NCBI RefSeq assembly: GCF_944381005.1
Contig: NZ_CALWJM010000018.1
Location: 1-36,442 of the forward strand
Source: an uncultured Butyricicoccus sp.
GTDB lineage: Bacteria > Bacillota > Clostridia > Oscillospirales > Butyricicoccaceae
Length of the DNA stretch: 36,442 bases
Reading direction: 5' to 3'
Below, piece after piece: positions 16,292-24,266 of the stretch. Every line of letters starts with the position of its first letter. Within the stretch, counting starts at the first letter, position 1. A program made the position numbers and the translations under genes. A model generated the notes under the pieces. The model did not search any database. It was not told the origin of the DNA and saw nothing but the letters and a program-made list of their open reading frames with translations.

Positions 16292-19200
16292 ATGACCATC
16301 ACACAAACAGAACAATATTTAAAGTCGGTTTTGCAGACGCTCAACGACAAGCGTTTGACCAAACTGGACGGTGTGACCGAGATTCGCTGGACACCGTACG
16401 ACTACGGACACGACCCAAAGCCCAGTGACAGCAGCGCAAACTGGGATACGTTTGCCCCAGACCAGACTTGGGGCGGCAGCGATTTGCACTTTTGTTTTGA
16501 CTGCAACTTTGTGACCCCACAAGAAGCGCAGGACAAATACCTTGTTTTACAGCTTGACACCGGTGCAGACGATATTTGGAACACCGATAACCCACAGATT
16601 TTTGTTTCTGTCGATGGTGTCTTGACCTGCGCGATGGATATGAACCACCATCAGGTTTTACTTTCCAAACAGGCACAAGCAGGCAAATGTTATAACATAC
16701 GCTTTTATGCTTACAGCAATTACAGTTCAAAGACCAATTTCTTTCATCTCTCGCCTTATATCGTAGATACCGTCCTGCAAGATGCGTACTATGATTTCAA
16801 AGTCCCCTTTGAACTCGCGCAGCTTTTGCCAAACGATGATGAACGCAAAATCCTGTTGTTTGATATCTTGCTGAAAACTGCGCTAAAAATGGACTTGCGA
16901 AACGGACAGCGCGATATTCACCCCTCTATTCAAGAGGCCTGTGCATTTTTGCAAAGCCAACTGGATGCCCACCGCGCACAGCCGATTTGCGATGTTTACA
17001 GCATCGGTCACACACATATTGATGTTGCATGGAAATGGCCACTTCGCCAAACCCGTGAAAAAGCCAGCCGCAGCTTTTTGACTGTGCTTTCTCTTATGAA
17101 AGAATACCCCGAATATATCTTTATGTCCAGCCAGCCGCAACTGTATCAGTTTGTAAAAGAAGACCGTCCGGAATTATTTGAGCAAATCAAAAAGCGGGTT
17201 GCAGAGGGGCGCTGGGAAACCGAAGGCGCTATGTGGCTGGAAGCCGACTGCAACCTAAGCTCGGGCGAAAGCCTGATTCGCCATATTCTGCACGGCAAAC
17301 GCTTCTTTGCCGAAGAATTTGGCTGCTCGGACAATGTCATTTTGTGGCTGCCCGATGTGTTTGGTTACAGTGCCGCCTTGCCTCAAATTTTGAAAAAAAG
17401 CGGTATTAAGTATTTTATGACCACCAAGTTGGGCTGGAACGACACCAACAAATTCCCCTACGACACTTTTTGCTGGGAAGGCATTGACGGTTCAAGCGTG
17501 CTTTCTCATCTGATAACCACCAAAGATTATCTGCCATATCCACAGGCGCTCACAAATCAAAATCACAGCACAACCTACAACGGCTTGGAAAATGCGTCCC
17601 AACTGATGGGCACATGGCAACGCTATCAAAACAAAGCACTCAGCAACAAAGTTCTGACCTGCTATGGCTATGGCGATGGCGGCGGCGGTACGACCCCTGA
17701 AATGATTGAACAGGGAAAACGCCTGCAAAAAGGTATTTTGAATTTTCCCAGAGCGCGTTTTAGCACCGTTCGCAAATTCTTTGAAGATTTGGAAGTTGAA
17801 GTTGCGCACAAGGATGTACCAACTTGGTGCGGTGAACTGTATCTGGAATACCACCGCGGTACTTACACCTCTATGGCGTTTGTAAAGCAAAAAAACCGAA
17901 GCTGTGAATTTTTGCTGCAACGCACCGAAACCCTTGCCGCCCTTGCCAAGCTGCTGGCAAACGCCTCCTATCCCACCGAACAACTGGACAAAGCATGGAA
18001 ACTGCTGTTGCTCAACCAGTTCCACGACATTCTTCCCGGCAGCTCTATTGCCGATGTTTATGAGGATTGTGCCGCCGACTATGCACAGATTGAAGCGCTG
18101 TGCAAGGCTGTGCAGGATTCTAGCTTTGCCGCACTCTCCCCTGTTTGCCAGTTCACGCCCACCACAGCAGAACAGGCAAATTGTGTGCTTGTTTTCAATC
18201 CGAATAGCTTTGTCAGCGACCTTCCCTTTGTGTTGGATGGCGTAGACTGGCAACTGTCTGGCGGTCAGGTCTTACAATCCACCGCAGACGGCAACCTGCT
18301 GTGCATAGCACCACAGGTTCCGGCTAAGGGCTTTGCAAAAATTCTGCTGACCAAGGCAAAATCAACTGTTCCCGCCCATTCTTGCACGGAATCCGAACGC
18401 ATTGCGATTGACACCGATTTTTATAAAGCGGAAATCGCGTCCGATGGTACGCTTGTCCGTTTGTATGACAAACAGCACCAGCGTGAACTGTTTGCTTGTG
18501 AGAAGCCCGGCAACTGTATGCGTATTTTTGATGACCGTCCCTATGAATTTGACGCTTGGAACATTGATGCTGGATATGACTTAAAATCTTTCGATGTACA
18601 GCCAGCTTGCCATGCCCGTTTGATTGAAAGCGGCAGCTATCGTCAAGTGATTGAGGTTTGCACAACCTATCGGGATTCGACCATCCATCAGAAAATCATT
18701 TTTTATAACCACCAGCGCCGCATTGATTTTGACACAACAATCGACTGGCATGAGCACCAGCATCTATTAAAGGTTGAATTCCCATTCCAGCTCTTTACCC
18801 GCAAGGTCGTTGCAGATATTCAATTCGGCAATGTAGAGCGCGCAACCCATCGAAACACCACATGGAATCAGGCACAATTTGAAATGTGCGCCCACAAATG
18901 GGTCGATTGTGCGGAAAACGGTTACGGTGCCGCCCTGCTCAACGATTGCAAGTATGGATACAGTGCAGATGGTAGCACAGTATCCCTGACGCTGCTCAAA
19001 TCCGGTATTTTCCCCGACCCCAACGCAGACATTGGACAACATCATTTTACTTACAGTCTATATCCACATACCGGAGATTTCCGCCAAGGGCACGTTGTAG
19101 AACAGGCTTATGAACTCAACTGCAAGCCGTTATGTGTATTTGGCACTTCCGAGGATACCCATATTGACGTTCCTGCCCTGTCTCTGTCTGCTCCAAACAT

Positions 19201-19426
19201 TGTCTGCGAAACCATCAAACTTGCCGAAAACGGCGAGGGACTGATTTTGCGTATGTATGAGTCTTACGGCCGCCAGACAAACGCGGTATGGCGCTATGGC
19301 GATACGGCGCAACACGCATTTGAATATGACATGATGGAGCACAAAACAGGCGAACTGACGCAGACACCAGACGGTTTCTGTGCAACCTTTATGCCATACG
19401 AAATCAAAACATTTCTTTTGGTCTAA
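16292..19426 (+). CDS. GH38 family alpha-mannosidase
   Basis: The 1044-residue length is normal for bacterial GH38 and there is no signal peptide. It releases alpha-linked mannose from oligosaccharides in the cytoplasm using a zinc ion. An N-terminal domain of about 230 residues precedes the catalytic domain. The zinc site IGHTHIDVAWKWP (His240, His242, Asp244) and the nucleophile region LWLPDVFGYSAALPQ (Asp355) are intact. GGGGTTPEM is found near 470, and the second half is the usual beta-sandwich region, ending EIKTFLLV. AAAGGAGG lies 6 nt before the ATG. The stop is 41 bases from the attR core, so this is the last gene of the element. It implies the imported glycan carries alpha-mannose beside a uronate. 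Confidence 0.95.
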   Translation: MTITQTEQYLKSVLQTLNDKRLTKLDGVTEIRWTPYDYGHDPKPSDSSANWDTFAPDQTWGGSDLHFCFDCNFVTPQEAQDKYLVLQLDTGADDIWNTDNPQIFVSVDGVLTCAMDMNHHQVLLSKQAQAGKCYNIRFYAYSNYSSKTNFFHLSPYIVDTVLQDAYYDFKVPFELAQLLPNDDERKILLFDILLKTALKMDLRNGQRDIHPSIQEACAFLQSQLDAHRAQPICDVYSIGHTHIDVAWKWPLRQTREKASRSFLTVLSLMKEYPEYIFMSSQPQLYQFVKEDRPELFEQIKKRVAEGRWETEGAMWLEADCNLSSGESLIRHILHGKRFFAEEFGCSDNVILWLPDVFGYSAALPQILKKSGIKYFMTTKLGWNDTNKFPYDTFCWEGIDGSSVLSHLITTKDYLPYPQALTNQNHSTTYNGLENASQLMGTWQRYQNKALSNKVLTCYGYGDGGGGTTPEMIEQGKRLQKGILNFPRARFSTVRKFFEDLEVEVAHKDVPTWCGELYLEYHRGTYTSMAFVKQKNRSCEFLLQRTETLAALAKLLANASYPTEQLDKAWKLLLLNQFHDILPGSSIADVYEDCAADYAQIEALCKAVQDSSFAALSPVCQFTPTTAEQANCVLVFNPNSFVSDLPFVLDGVDWQLSGGQVLQSTADGNLLCIAPQVPAKGFAKILLTKAKSTVPAHSCTESERIAIDTDFYKAEIASDGTLVRLYDKQHQRELFACEKPGNCMRIFDDRPYEFDAWNIDAGYDLKSFDVQPACHARLIESGSYRQVIEVCTTYRDSTIHQKIIFYNHQRRIDFDTTIDWHEHQHLLKVEFPFQLFTRKVVADIQFGNVERATHRNTTWNQAQFEMCAHKWVDCAENGYGAALLNDCKYGYSADGSTVSLTLLKSGIFPDPNADIGQHHFTYSLYPHTGDFRQGHVVEQAYELNCKPLCVFGTSEDTHIDVPALSLSAPNIVCETIKLAENGEGLILRMYESYGRQTNAVWRYGDTAQHAFEYDMMEHKTGELTQTPDGFCATFMPYEIKTFLLV

Positions 19427-19444
19427 AGACAGATTGCCAAATCC

Positions 19445-19485
19445 ACTTCATGTTGATTGTATTGGCGATGCGCTGCGCAATGTAC
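19445..19485. other. attR: attR: right junction of the integrated element
   Basis: The element arm TTGATTGTAT (19453-19462) is followed by TGGC, the core GA (19467-19468), then chromosomal TGCGCTGCGC, which continues the cotJC reading frame. The core matches attL over TTGGCGA. The arm is the exact inverse of the attL arm, at the same 4-bp distance from GA. Confidence 0.8.
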
Positions 19486-19577
19486 AGGAAAATCTGGACG
19501 CCAAAAACTACTATGCGTTCAATCCCGAATTTGACGTTCAGAGACTACCCGACCCCCGTCTGCGCGCCAAAATCTAA
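19464..19577 (+). pseudogene. cotJC: cotJC remnant, 3' end
   Basis: From GGC-GAT the plus frame reads GDALRNVQENLDAKNYYAFN then PEFDVQRLPDPRLRAKI and a stop. This is the C-terminal tail of clostridial CotJC (the KNFYAFNPEFD pattern). Spliced to the fragment ending at 1769, the frame continues as HFQRFG|DALRNVQENLD without gap or loss, proving that the two pieces were one gene. It now has no start of its own; read-through from GH38 is blocked by that gene's stop. Its transcription terminator remains downstream. Confidence 0.85.
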
Positions 19578-19608
19578 AATCAGCTCAACCGCTGTTTTCT
19601 AGTCCCCA

Positions 19609-19644
19609 AGCCCGACGACTTCCCTTGCGGAAATCGTCGGGTTT
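19609..19644 (+). terminator. Terminator of the cotJC locus
   Basis: CCCGACGA and TCGTCGGG (19611-19618, 19634-19641) form a stem with an inner TTCC/GGAA pairing and are followed by TTT. It sits 31 bases after the cotJC stop and is shorter in its T run than the others in the window. The gap to the next gene (19645-19739) contains no further feature I can support. Confidence 0.6.
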
Positions 19645-19739
19645 GCCTGATTTGCCGAAATTTTGCTTGCGCTCTGCCCTTTTGCCGTTTTATACTATAT
19701 CTTATCTAAACCACCAAAAGAAAGGTTGTTTTTCCCGAT

Positions 19740-21032
19740 ATGAACATGACCAAACGTGATATTCTGGAATTGCGCCGCCGTCTGACCAAAAAAGGCTGCT
19801 CGTTCACGCGCATGAGCGGCTGTTATGTGGGCGGCACAAAAAACATCGTCACAAAATTCTCTCAACCCTTCCTTGACTTGGAGGACGATGAATTTTTCAA
19901 ATACCTTGAAATTGCAAAAAAGGTGCTGTCGGGCACGCCCGGCGGCAATCTGCTTGAATTGTCCATCGGCACCACCGAAAGCGCGGTCGAAAGCCAGCAA
20001 TTTTTGTTCGCACTCAAAGAAAGCAAACTCAAAAATGACGGTTTACTTGACCGCCTGTACGAACAGATTATCGACCACTACGACACCCCCGGCAATTATC
20101 TGATTCTGGTCTTTCACGACATCTATGACGTGCCTGTACGCGCCCAAGACCAAGCCAAACTGGACGAATCCGAGGAAGTCTACGAATATTTGCTGTGCGC
20201 ACTGTGTCCGGTCGAGCTGTCCAAGCCCGGCATTGGATACTATGAAGAGGACAACTGCTTCGGCCCGCGTGTGCGCGATTGGGTGGTTGGTCTGCCCGAA
20301 CTCGGCTTTGTCTATCCGGCCTTTATTCAGCGTTCTGCTGACACCAACGCGGTAATGTACTATGTCAAGACCGGCAAACCCTCTCAGCCCATGCTGATTC
20401 AGCAGGTACTGGGCTGCGGTATCCAGCGCACGGCCTCCGAAGAAAAAAGCGCTTTTCAGGATATTGTTATGCAGGCGTTCGGCACCGAAAAGGAACAAGC
20501 CGAAAACGCTTTCGTACAAATTCAGAAGAATCTGAGTGAACTGGTTGCCACGCGCGACGAGGAAAGCCTGCCCCCCCTCGAAATGCGTGCCGAAACCGTT
20601 CAAGATGTGCTGGCCGATATTCCCATGCCCGACACTGTGAAAGAGCAAATTACCCAAAGTTTTTCTGATACATTCGGTGTACTGCCGCCCTGTGCGCAAA
20701 ACCTGATTGACAACAAACTGGTTGCCATCGGTATCCAGCGCGAACAAACGCTTGCACTGACCAACAAAATCGAAACGCTCGAACAACAGCTTGCCGAACA
20801 AGCTGCCGAACAAGCCGACACCCAAGCCCCTGCCGACGAAATACAACCTGATTCCGATACCGCCGATATATCGGACGATGCCACAGATACATCAGCAGAA
20901 ATCGTGCTGCAAGTGCCCGCTGGCAAAGCCGAACGCATTCAAGCACAAGTCATCAACGGGCAAAAATGTCTGGTCATACCGGTTGAGGACGGCGAAGCCG
21001 CGCGCATCAACGGAGTGGCTGCCCCGCTGTAA
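19740..21032 (+). CDS. DUF4317 family protein
   Basis: The protein has 430 residues. It is recognised by the N-terminus TKRDILELRRRLTKKGCSFT followed by RMSGCYVGGTKNIV, the DUF4317 signature of Clostridia. The family has no known function. A predicted coiled coil (EQTLALTNKIETLEQQLAEQAAEQ, about 342-365) leads to an acidic Asp/Thr-rich linker and a short C-terminal domain. It is cytoplasmic with no membrane segment. A second in-frame ATG at 19746 is equally possible; AAAGG lies 14-20 nt upstream, an unusually long spacing. It stands alone between cotJC and the CoA-transferase gene. Confidence 0.85.
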   Translation: MNMTKRDILELRRRLTKKGCSFTRMSGCYVGGTKNIVTKFSQPFLDLEDDEFFKYLEIAKKVLSGTPGGNLLELSIGTTESAVESQQFLFALKESKLKNDGLLDRLYEQIIDHYDTPGNYLILVFHDIYDVPVRAQDQAKLDESEEVYEYLLCALCPVELSKPGIGYYEEDNCFGPRVRDWVVGLPELGFVYPAFIQRSADTNAVMYYVKTGKPSQPMLIQQVLGCGIQRTASEEKSAFQDIVMQAFGTEKEQAENAFVQIQKNLSELVATRDEESLPPLEMRAETVQDVLADIPMPDTVKEQITQSFSDTFGVLPPCAQNLIDNKLVAIGIQREQTLALTNKIETLEQQLAEQAAEQADTQAPADEIQPDSDTADISDDATDTSAEIVLQVPAGKAERIQAQVINGQKCLVIPVEDGEAARINGVAAPL

Positions 21033-21131
21033 GCTCCCGCTCGTATTCCATCAAGAAATCACCATTTTCTCCCCAAAATATTGTTATTCCGAGCCAAGTC
21101 GCGCCATCTCGCCCCATTCCTGCCCGATTGC

Positions 21132-21160
21132 TTGACCTGAACCGCAAAAAAAAGTATAAT
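21132..21160 (+). promoter_or_regulatory. Strong promoter of the CoA-transferase gene
   Basis: TTGACC (21132-21137), a 17-bp spacer with an A tract, and a perfect TATAAT (21155-21160) give expected initiation near 21167 and a leader of about 44 nt. The near-consensus match fits high constitutive expression of the terminal butyrate step. Confidence 0.8.
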
Positions 21161-21210
21161 AAAACTGGTAATGATAACAACTATTTTGTATCAAAGGAGG
21201 AACTCTTCCG

Positions 21211-22551
21211 ATGTCTTTTGAACAGGAATATCAGAGCAAAAAAACAACTGCGGAACAGGCCGTTCAGGTCGTAAAGTCCGGCGATTGGGTGGATTTTGGC
21301 TGGTGCACCGGTACCCCTTACATCCTTGACCACGCACTTGCAAAGCGTGTGCCCGAACTGCATGACGTGAACATTCGCGGCGGTATCCTGCTGCGCCCGC
21401 TGGAAACCTTTCAGGCTCCCGAAGCCAATGAGCGCCTGACCTGGAACTCCTGGCATATGTCGGGCATCGAGCGCAAGATGATTGCCAACGGCAACACCTT
21501 CTATGGTGCGCTGCGCTACTCCGAACTGCCCCGCTGGATTCGTGAAAACTGCGAACCCATCGATGTCGCCATGTTCCAAGTCTCCCCGATGGACAAGCAC
21601 GGCTATTTCAGCTTTGGCCCCAACGCTTCCCACATGGCTGCTGTGTGTGAGCGCGCAAAGGTCATCATCGTCGAGGTCAACCCCAATATGCCGCGCTGCT
21701 TGGGCGGTTTTGAAGAGGGTATCCACGTTTCCAAGGTCGATTACATCGTAGAACACGAATCTCCCATCGGAATTCTGGGTGGCGGCGGTGCTGCAACCGC
21801 AGTCGATGAGGCGGTTGCAAAGCTCATCGTGGAAGAAATCCCCAATGGCGCTTGTCTCCAGCTCGGTATCGGCGGTATGCCCAACGCAGTCGGCTCCCTG
21901 ATTGCACAGTCCGACCTCAAAGACCTCGGCGTTCACACCGAAATGTACGTCGATGCGTTTGTTGACATCACAATGGCGGGTAAGATTACCGGTTCCAAGA
22001 AGTCCATCGACCGCGGCCGTCAGACCTTCGCATTCGGTGCCGGTACACAGAAGCTGTATGACTTCATCGACAACAATCCGTCCTGCATGAGTGCTCCGGT
22101 CAGCTACACCAACGATGCCCGCACCATTGCACAGATTGACAACTTTATCTCCATCAACAACGCGGTCAACCTCGACCTGTTCGGTCAGGTCAACTCGGAA
22201 TCGGCTGGCATTAAGCAAATCAGCGGTGCTGGCGGTCAGCTCGACTTCGTTCTGGGCGCTTACCTGTCCAAGGGCGGCAAGAGCTTCATCTGCTGCTCGT
22301 CCTCCTTCACCGACAAGCAGGGCAACCTGCAATCGCGCATCCTGCCCACGCTCGACAACGGTTCCATCATCACCGATGCCCGCCCGAATGTACACTATGT
22401 TGTCACCGAGTACGGTAAGGTATGCCTCAAGGGTCTGTCCTCCTGGCAGCGCGCCGAAGCCCTTATCTCTATCGCACACCCGCAGTTCCGTGAGGAACTC
22501 ATTGCACAGGCAGACAAAATGCACCTGTGGAAGCGCTCCAACAAGCGTTAA
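21211..22551 (+). CDS. but: Butyryl-CoA:acetate CoA-transferase
   Basis: The protein has 446 residues. It moves CoA from butyryl-CoA to acetate, releasing butyrate in the cytoplasm, and is the terminal step in most gut butyrate producers. The signature [11 protein letters not shown] contains the covalent catalytic Glu244. [23 protein letters not shown] and [13 protein letters not shown] are the other conserved CoA-transferase loops. Close relatives act on 4-hydroxybutyryl-CoA, so the substrate could be broader; the bcd-etf genes on the left of the window favour butyryl-CoA. AAAGGAGG lies 9 nt before the ATG. Confidence 0.9.
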   Translation: MSFEQEYQSKKTTAEQAVQVVKSGDWVDFGWCTGTPYILDHALAKRVPELHDVNIRGGILLRPLETFQAPEANERLTWNSWHMSGIERKMIANGNTFYGALRYSELPRWIRENCEPIDVAMFQVSPMDKHGYFSFGPNASHMAAVCERAKVIIVEVNPNMPRCLGGFEEGIHVSKVDYIVEHESPIGILGGGGAATAVDEAVAKLIVEEIPNGACLQLGIGGMPNAVGSLIAQSDLKDLGVHTEMYVDAFVDITMAGKITGSKKSIDRGRQTFAFGAGTQKLYDFIDNNPSCMSAPVSYTNDARTIAQIDNFISINNAVNLDLFGQVNSESAGIKQISGAGGQLDFVLGAYLSKGGKSFICCSSSFTDKQGNLQSRILPTLDNGSIITDARPNVHYVVTEYGKVCLKGLSSWQRAEALISIAHPQFREELIAQADKMHLWKRSNKR

Positions 22552-22567
22552 ATTTGTCCTTTTCTTT

Positions 22568-22589
22568 TGCCCCTGCCATCCGGCAGGGG
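22568..22589 (+). terminator. GC-rich hairpin after the CoA-transferase gene
   Basis: GCCCCTGCC-ATCC-GGCAGGGGC is a perfect 9-bp stem with a 4-nt loop. Only a short T run follows, so it may reduce rather than stop transcription into the next gene or may protect the upstream mRNA end. Confidence 0.6.
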
Positions 22590-22615
22590 CTCCGGTTTGA
22601 GCAAGGAGTGATTTT

Positions 22616-23182
22616 ATGTCTATCGAAACCTTTCTGCGTGATATCGAATTGCAATCCCGCGAAGCAATGGAAAGCCTGTTAAAACAGGCCAAGTGCAACC
22701 CCGGTGACCTTGTCGTTGTCGGCTGCTCGTCCAGCGAGATTGCCGGCGCCCAAATCGGCACCGACTCCAACCCCGATATTGCACAAGCCGTTGTCTGTGG
22801 GCTGCTGCCCGTGCTCCTAGAACATCATCTGCGTTTAGCTGCTCAGTGCTGTGAACACCTCAACCGCGCACTGATTGTCGAACGCGCTACGGCCGAGGTG
22901 TTTGGCTATGAGCCGGTCAACGTTATTCCACAGCCCAAGGCGGGCGGCTCGTTCGCAACCGCCGTCTATCACGCCCTTGCCCAGCCGGTCGCAGTTGAAT
23001 CGGTGCGCGCCAGCGCTGGACTTGATATCGGCGGCACGCTCATCGGGATGCACCTGCGGCATGTCGCTGTTCCGGTACGCTTGTCTCGCAAGCAAATCGG
23101 TGAGGCGGTCGTATTGGCTGCCCGTGTGCGCCCCAAGTTTGTCGGCGGCGCCCGCGCCATCTATGACGATTCTCTGCTTTAA
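22616..23182 (+). CDS. YwlG-family (TIGR01440) protein
   Basis: The protein has 188 residues, with conserved stretches VVVGCSSSEIAGAQIGT, ALIVERATAEVFGYEPVNVIPQP and GLDIGGTLIGMHLRHVAVPV found across the UPF0340/YwlG family. No biochemical activity is established. It is cytoplasmic. AAGGAG lies 8 nt before the ATG. It follows the CoA-transferase with only a hairpin between and may be co-transcribed with the next two small genes. Confidence 0.9.
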   Translation: MSIETFLRDIELQSREAMESLLKQAKCNPGDLVVVGCSSSEIAGAQIGTDSNPDIAQAVVCGLLPVLLEHHLRLAAQCCEHLNRALIVERATAEVFGYEPVNVIPQPKAGGSFATAVYHALAQPVAVESVRASAGLDIGGTLIGMHLRHVAVPVRLSRKQIGEAVVLAARVRPKFVGGARAIYDDSLL

Positions 23183-23212
23183 TTTTCACACACGACTGAA
23201 AAAGGATTCTTC

Positions 23213-23917
23213 ATGCAATTAAAAGCCGTATTTTTTGATTTAGACGACACCCTTTACAGTGGGTTTGATGCTGGTGACACTGAAGGCTTTGTGCGCTGCG
23301 GCCAGTATGCCGCCGCACACTTTGGCGTCAATGCCGCCGATTTCACCGCCCTCATGCGTCAGTGCCGGGAACAGCTCAAAGTGCAATTGCCGCGAGAACC
23401 CGAAATCCACGACCGCGCACTGGTCGCGCAACATGCGCTGGAATCGCTGGGCATTTCGCCCATTGCGCACGGGGAAGCGCTGCACGACCTATACTGGGCT
23501 GGTGTCTTGGACTGCATCACCGTGCGCCCCGGTGTGCCCGAACTGCTGGACGAACTGCGCGCACGCGGTGTGCGCGTCATCGTGTGCACCAACATGCTGG
23601 TCGGTATCCAAATGCGCAAGTTATGCCAGTTGGGGCTGGCAGATAAAATTGACGCGCTGGTGACCAGTGAAGAAGCCGGACGCGACAAACCCGATGCCCC
23701 GATTTTCCATCTGGCACTGAAAAAGGCCGACTGCCTGCCCCAACAAGCCCTGATGGTCGGGGACAACTTTGAACATGATATCCGCGGCGCACACGCGGTC
23801 GGCATTGCCGGACTTTGGCTGCACGTTCACGGAGAACCTGCCGTGACCGCCGACTTCCCCTTTGCCGAAGCCCCCGATTTTATGCAGGCTGCCGATTTGA
23901 TTCGGTCGCTGCTGTAA
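23213..23917 (+). CDS. HAD superfamily hydrolase (subfamily IA)
   Basis: The protein has 234 residues. The four HAD motifs are visible: I VFFDLDDTLY (Asp9 nucleophile, Asp11), II VIVCTNML, III the Lys in GRDKPDAPIF, and IV MVGDNFEHDIRGA. A helical cap lies between motifs I and II. The closest recognised type is the YjjG-like phosphatases, which dephosphorylate nucleotides or sugar phosphates; the actual substrate is unknown. A modest AAAGGA lies 6 nt upstream of the ATG. Confidence 0.88.
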   Translation: MQLKAVFFDLDDTLYSGFDAGDTEGFVRCGQYAAAHFGVNAADFTALMRQCREQLKVQLPREPEIHDRALVAQHALESLGISPIAHGEALHDLYWAGVLDCITVRPGVPELLDELRARGVRVIVCTNMLVGIQMRKLCQLGLADKIDALVTSEEAGRDKPDAPIFHLALKKADCLPQQALMVGDNFEHDIRGAHAVGIAGLWLHVHGEPAVTADFPFAEAPDFMQAADLIRSLL

Positions 23918-23951
23918 CCCTATCCCAAGCAAAAGGAGCGTTTTTTGACTT

Positions 23952-24206
23952 ATGCAGCACTATATGTGTAAACCGCAGGGCGTTTGTGCCCGCTTATTGG
24001 AATTTGACCTTGACGGCGACGTGGTTCACAACATTTCGTTTGTCGGCGGCTGCAATGGCAACCTAAAAGCCATTAGCTCTATCTGCGAAGGCATGACCGT
24101 CGCACAGATTGAAAAGGCATTTTCTGGTATTGACTGCGGCGGAAAGGGCACTTCGTGCTCCGACCAGCTCGCCCGCTGCCTGCACCAAGCACTTGCAAAC
24201 GGTTAA
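23952..24206 (+). CDS. TSCPD domain protein (TIGR03905)
   Basis: This is an 84-residue protein. CKPQGVCARLLEFDLDGDVV, FVGGCNGNLKAISSICEG and CGGKGTSCSDQLARCL show the conserved cysteines and the TSCPD-like end. The family is related to the C-terminal zinc domain of class II ribonucleotide reductase, but the free-standing form has no known role. AAAGGAG lies 13 nt before the ATG, a long spacing. It is the last gene before the convergent terminator. Confidence 0.88.
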   Translation: MQHYMCKPQGVCARLLEFDLDGDVVHNISFVGGCNGNLKAISSICEGMTVAQIEKAFSGIDCGGKGTSCSDQLARCLHQALANG

Positions 24207-24210
24207 AAGA

Positions 24211-24250
24211 AAGCACCACAAAACAGAACGTTCTGTTTTGTGGTGCTTTT
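24211..24250. terminator. Bidirectional terminator between convergent genes
   Basis: A perfect 38-bp palindrome (arms 24211-24229 and 24230-24248, starting AAGCACCACAAAACAGAAC) has flanking A and T runs that give U tails in both directions. It ends the TSCPD gene on plus and the RsmF gene on minus. Confidence 0.9.
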
Positions 24251-24266
24251 GCTATTTCCTCGGAAA

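Larger units (their letters stand above)
1770..19466. mobile_element. 17.7 kb serine-recombinase integrative element carrying a glycan utilisation locus
   Basis: The boundaries are set by three independent signs. First, cotJC is split at both ends with homology stopping at the same point. Second, a short shared core TTGGCGA flanks the block. Third, inverted 10-bp arms ATACAATCAA (1776-1785) and TTGATTGTAT (19453-19462) each lie 4 bp from the GA core. A large serine recombinase gene sits at the left end pointing to attL, the usual position for an integrase. The cargo comprises a small ORF, eight minus-strand glycan genes, an AraC regulator, a solute-binding protein and a GH38 mannosidase. I see no relaxase, type IV secretion, replication or virion genes, so transfer would need a helper. 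Excision would remove 17,697 bp. Confidence 0.82.

Noticed and set aside
1770..19466. Developmentally excised element like sigK skin or SPbeta in spsM
   Set aside because: The front half of cotJC is decayed, so excision would not rebuild a working protein. Site-specific integration is supported; regulated excision in sporulation is not.
1770..19466. Conjugative element (ICE) or prophage
   Set aside because: No relaxase, coupling protein, secretion genes, capsid or tail genes are seen inside the att sites. The tape-measure fragment lies well outside, at the far right.
21181..22770. Long minus-strand ORF of 529 codons
   Set aside because: It is antisense to the CoA-transferase gene, whose motifs and promoter are unmistakable.
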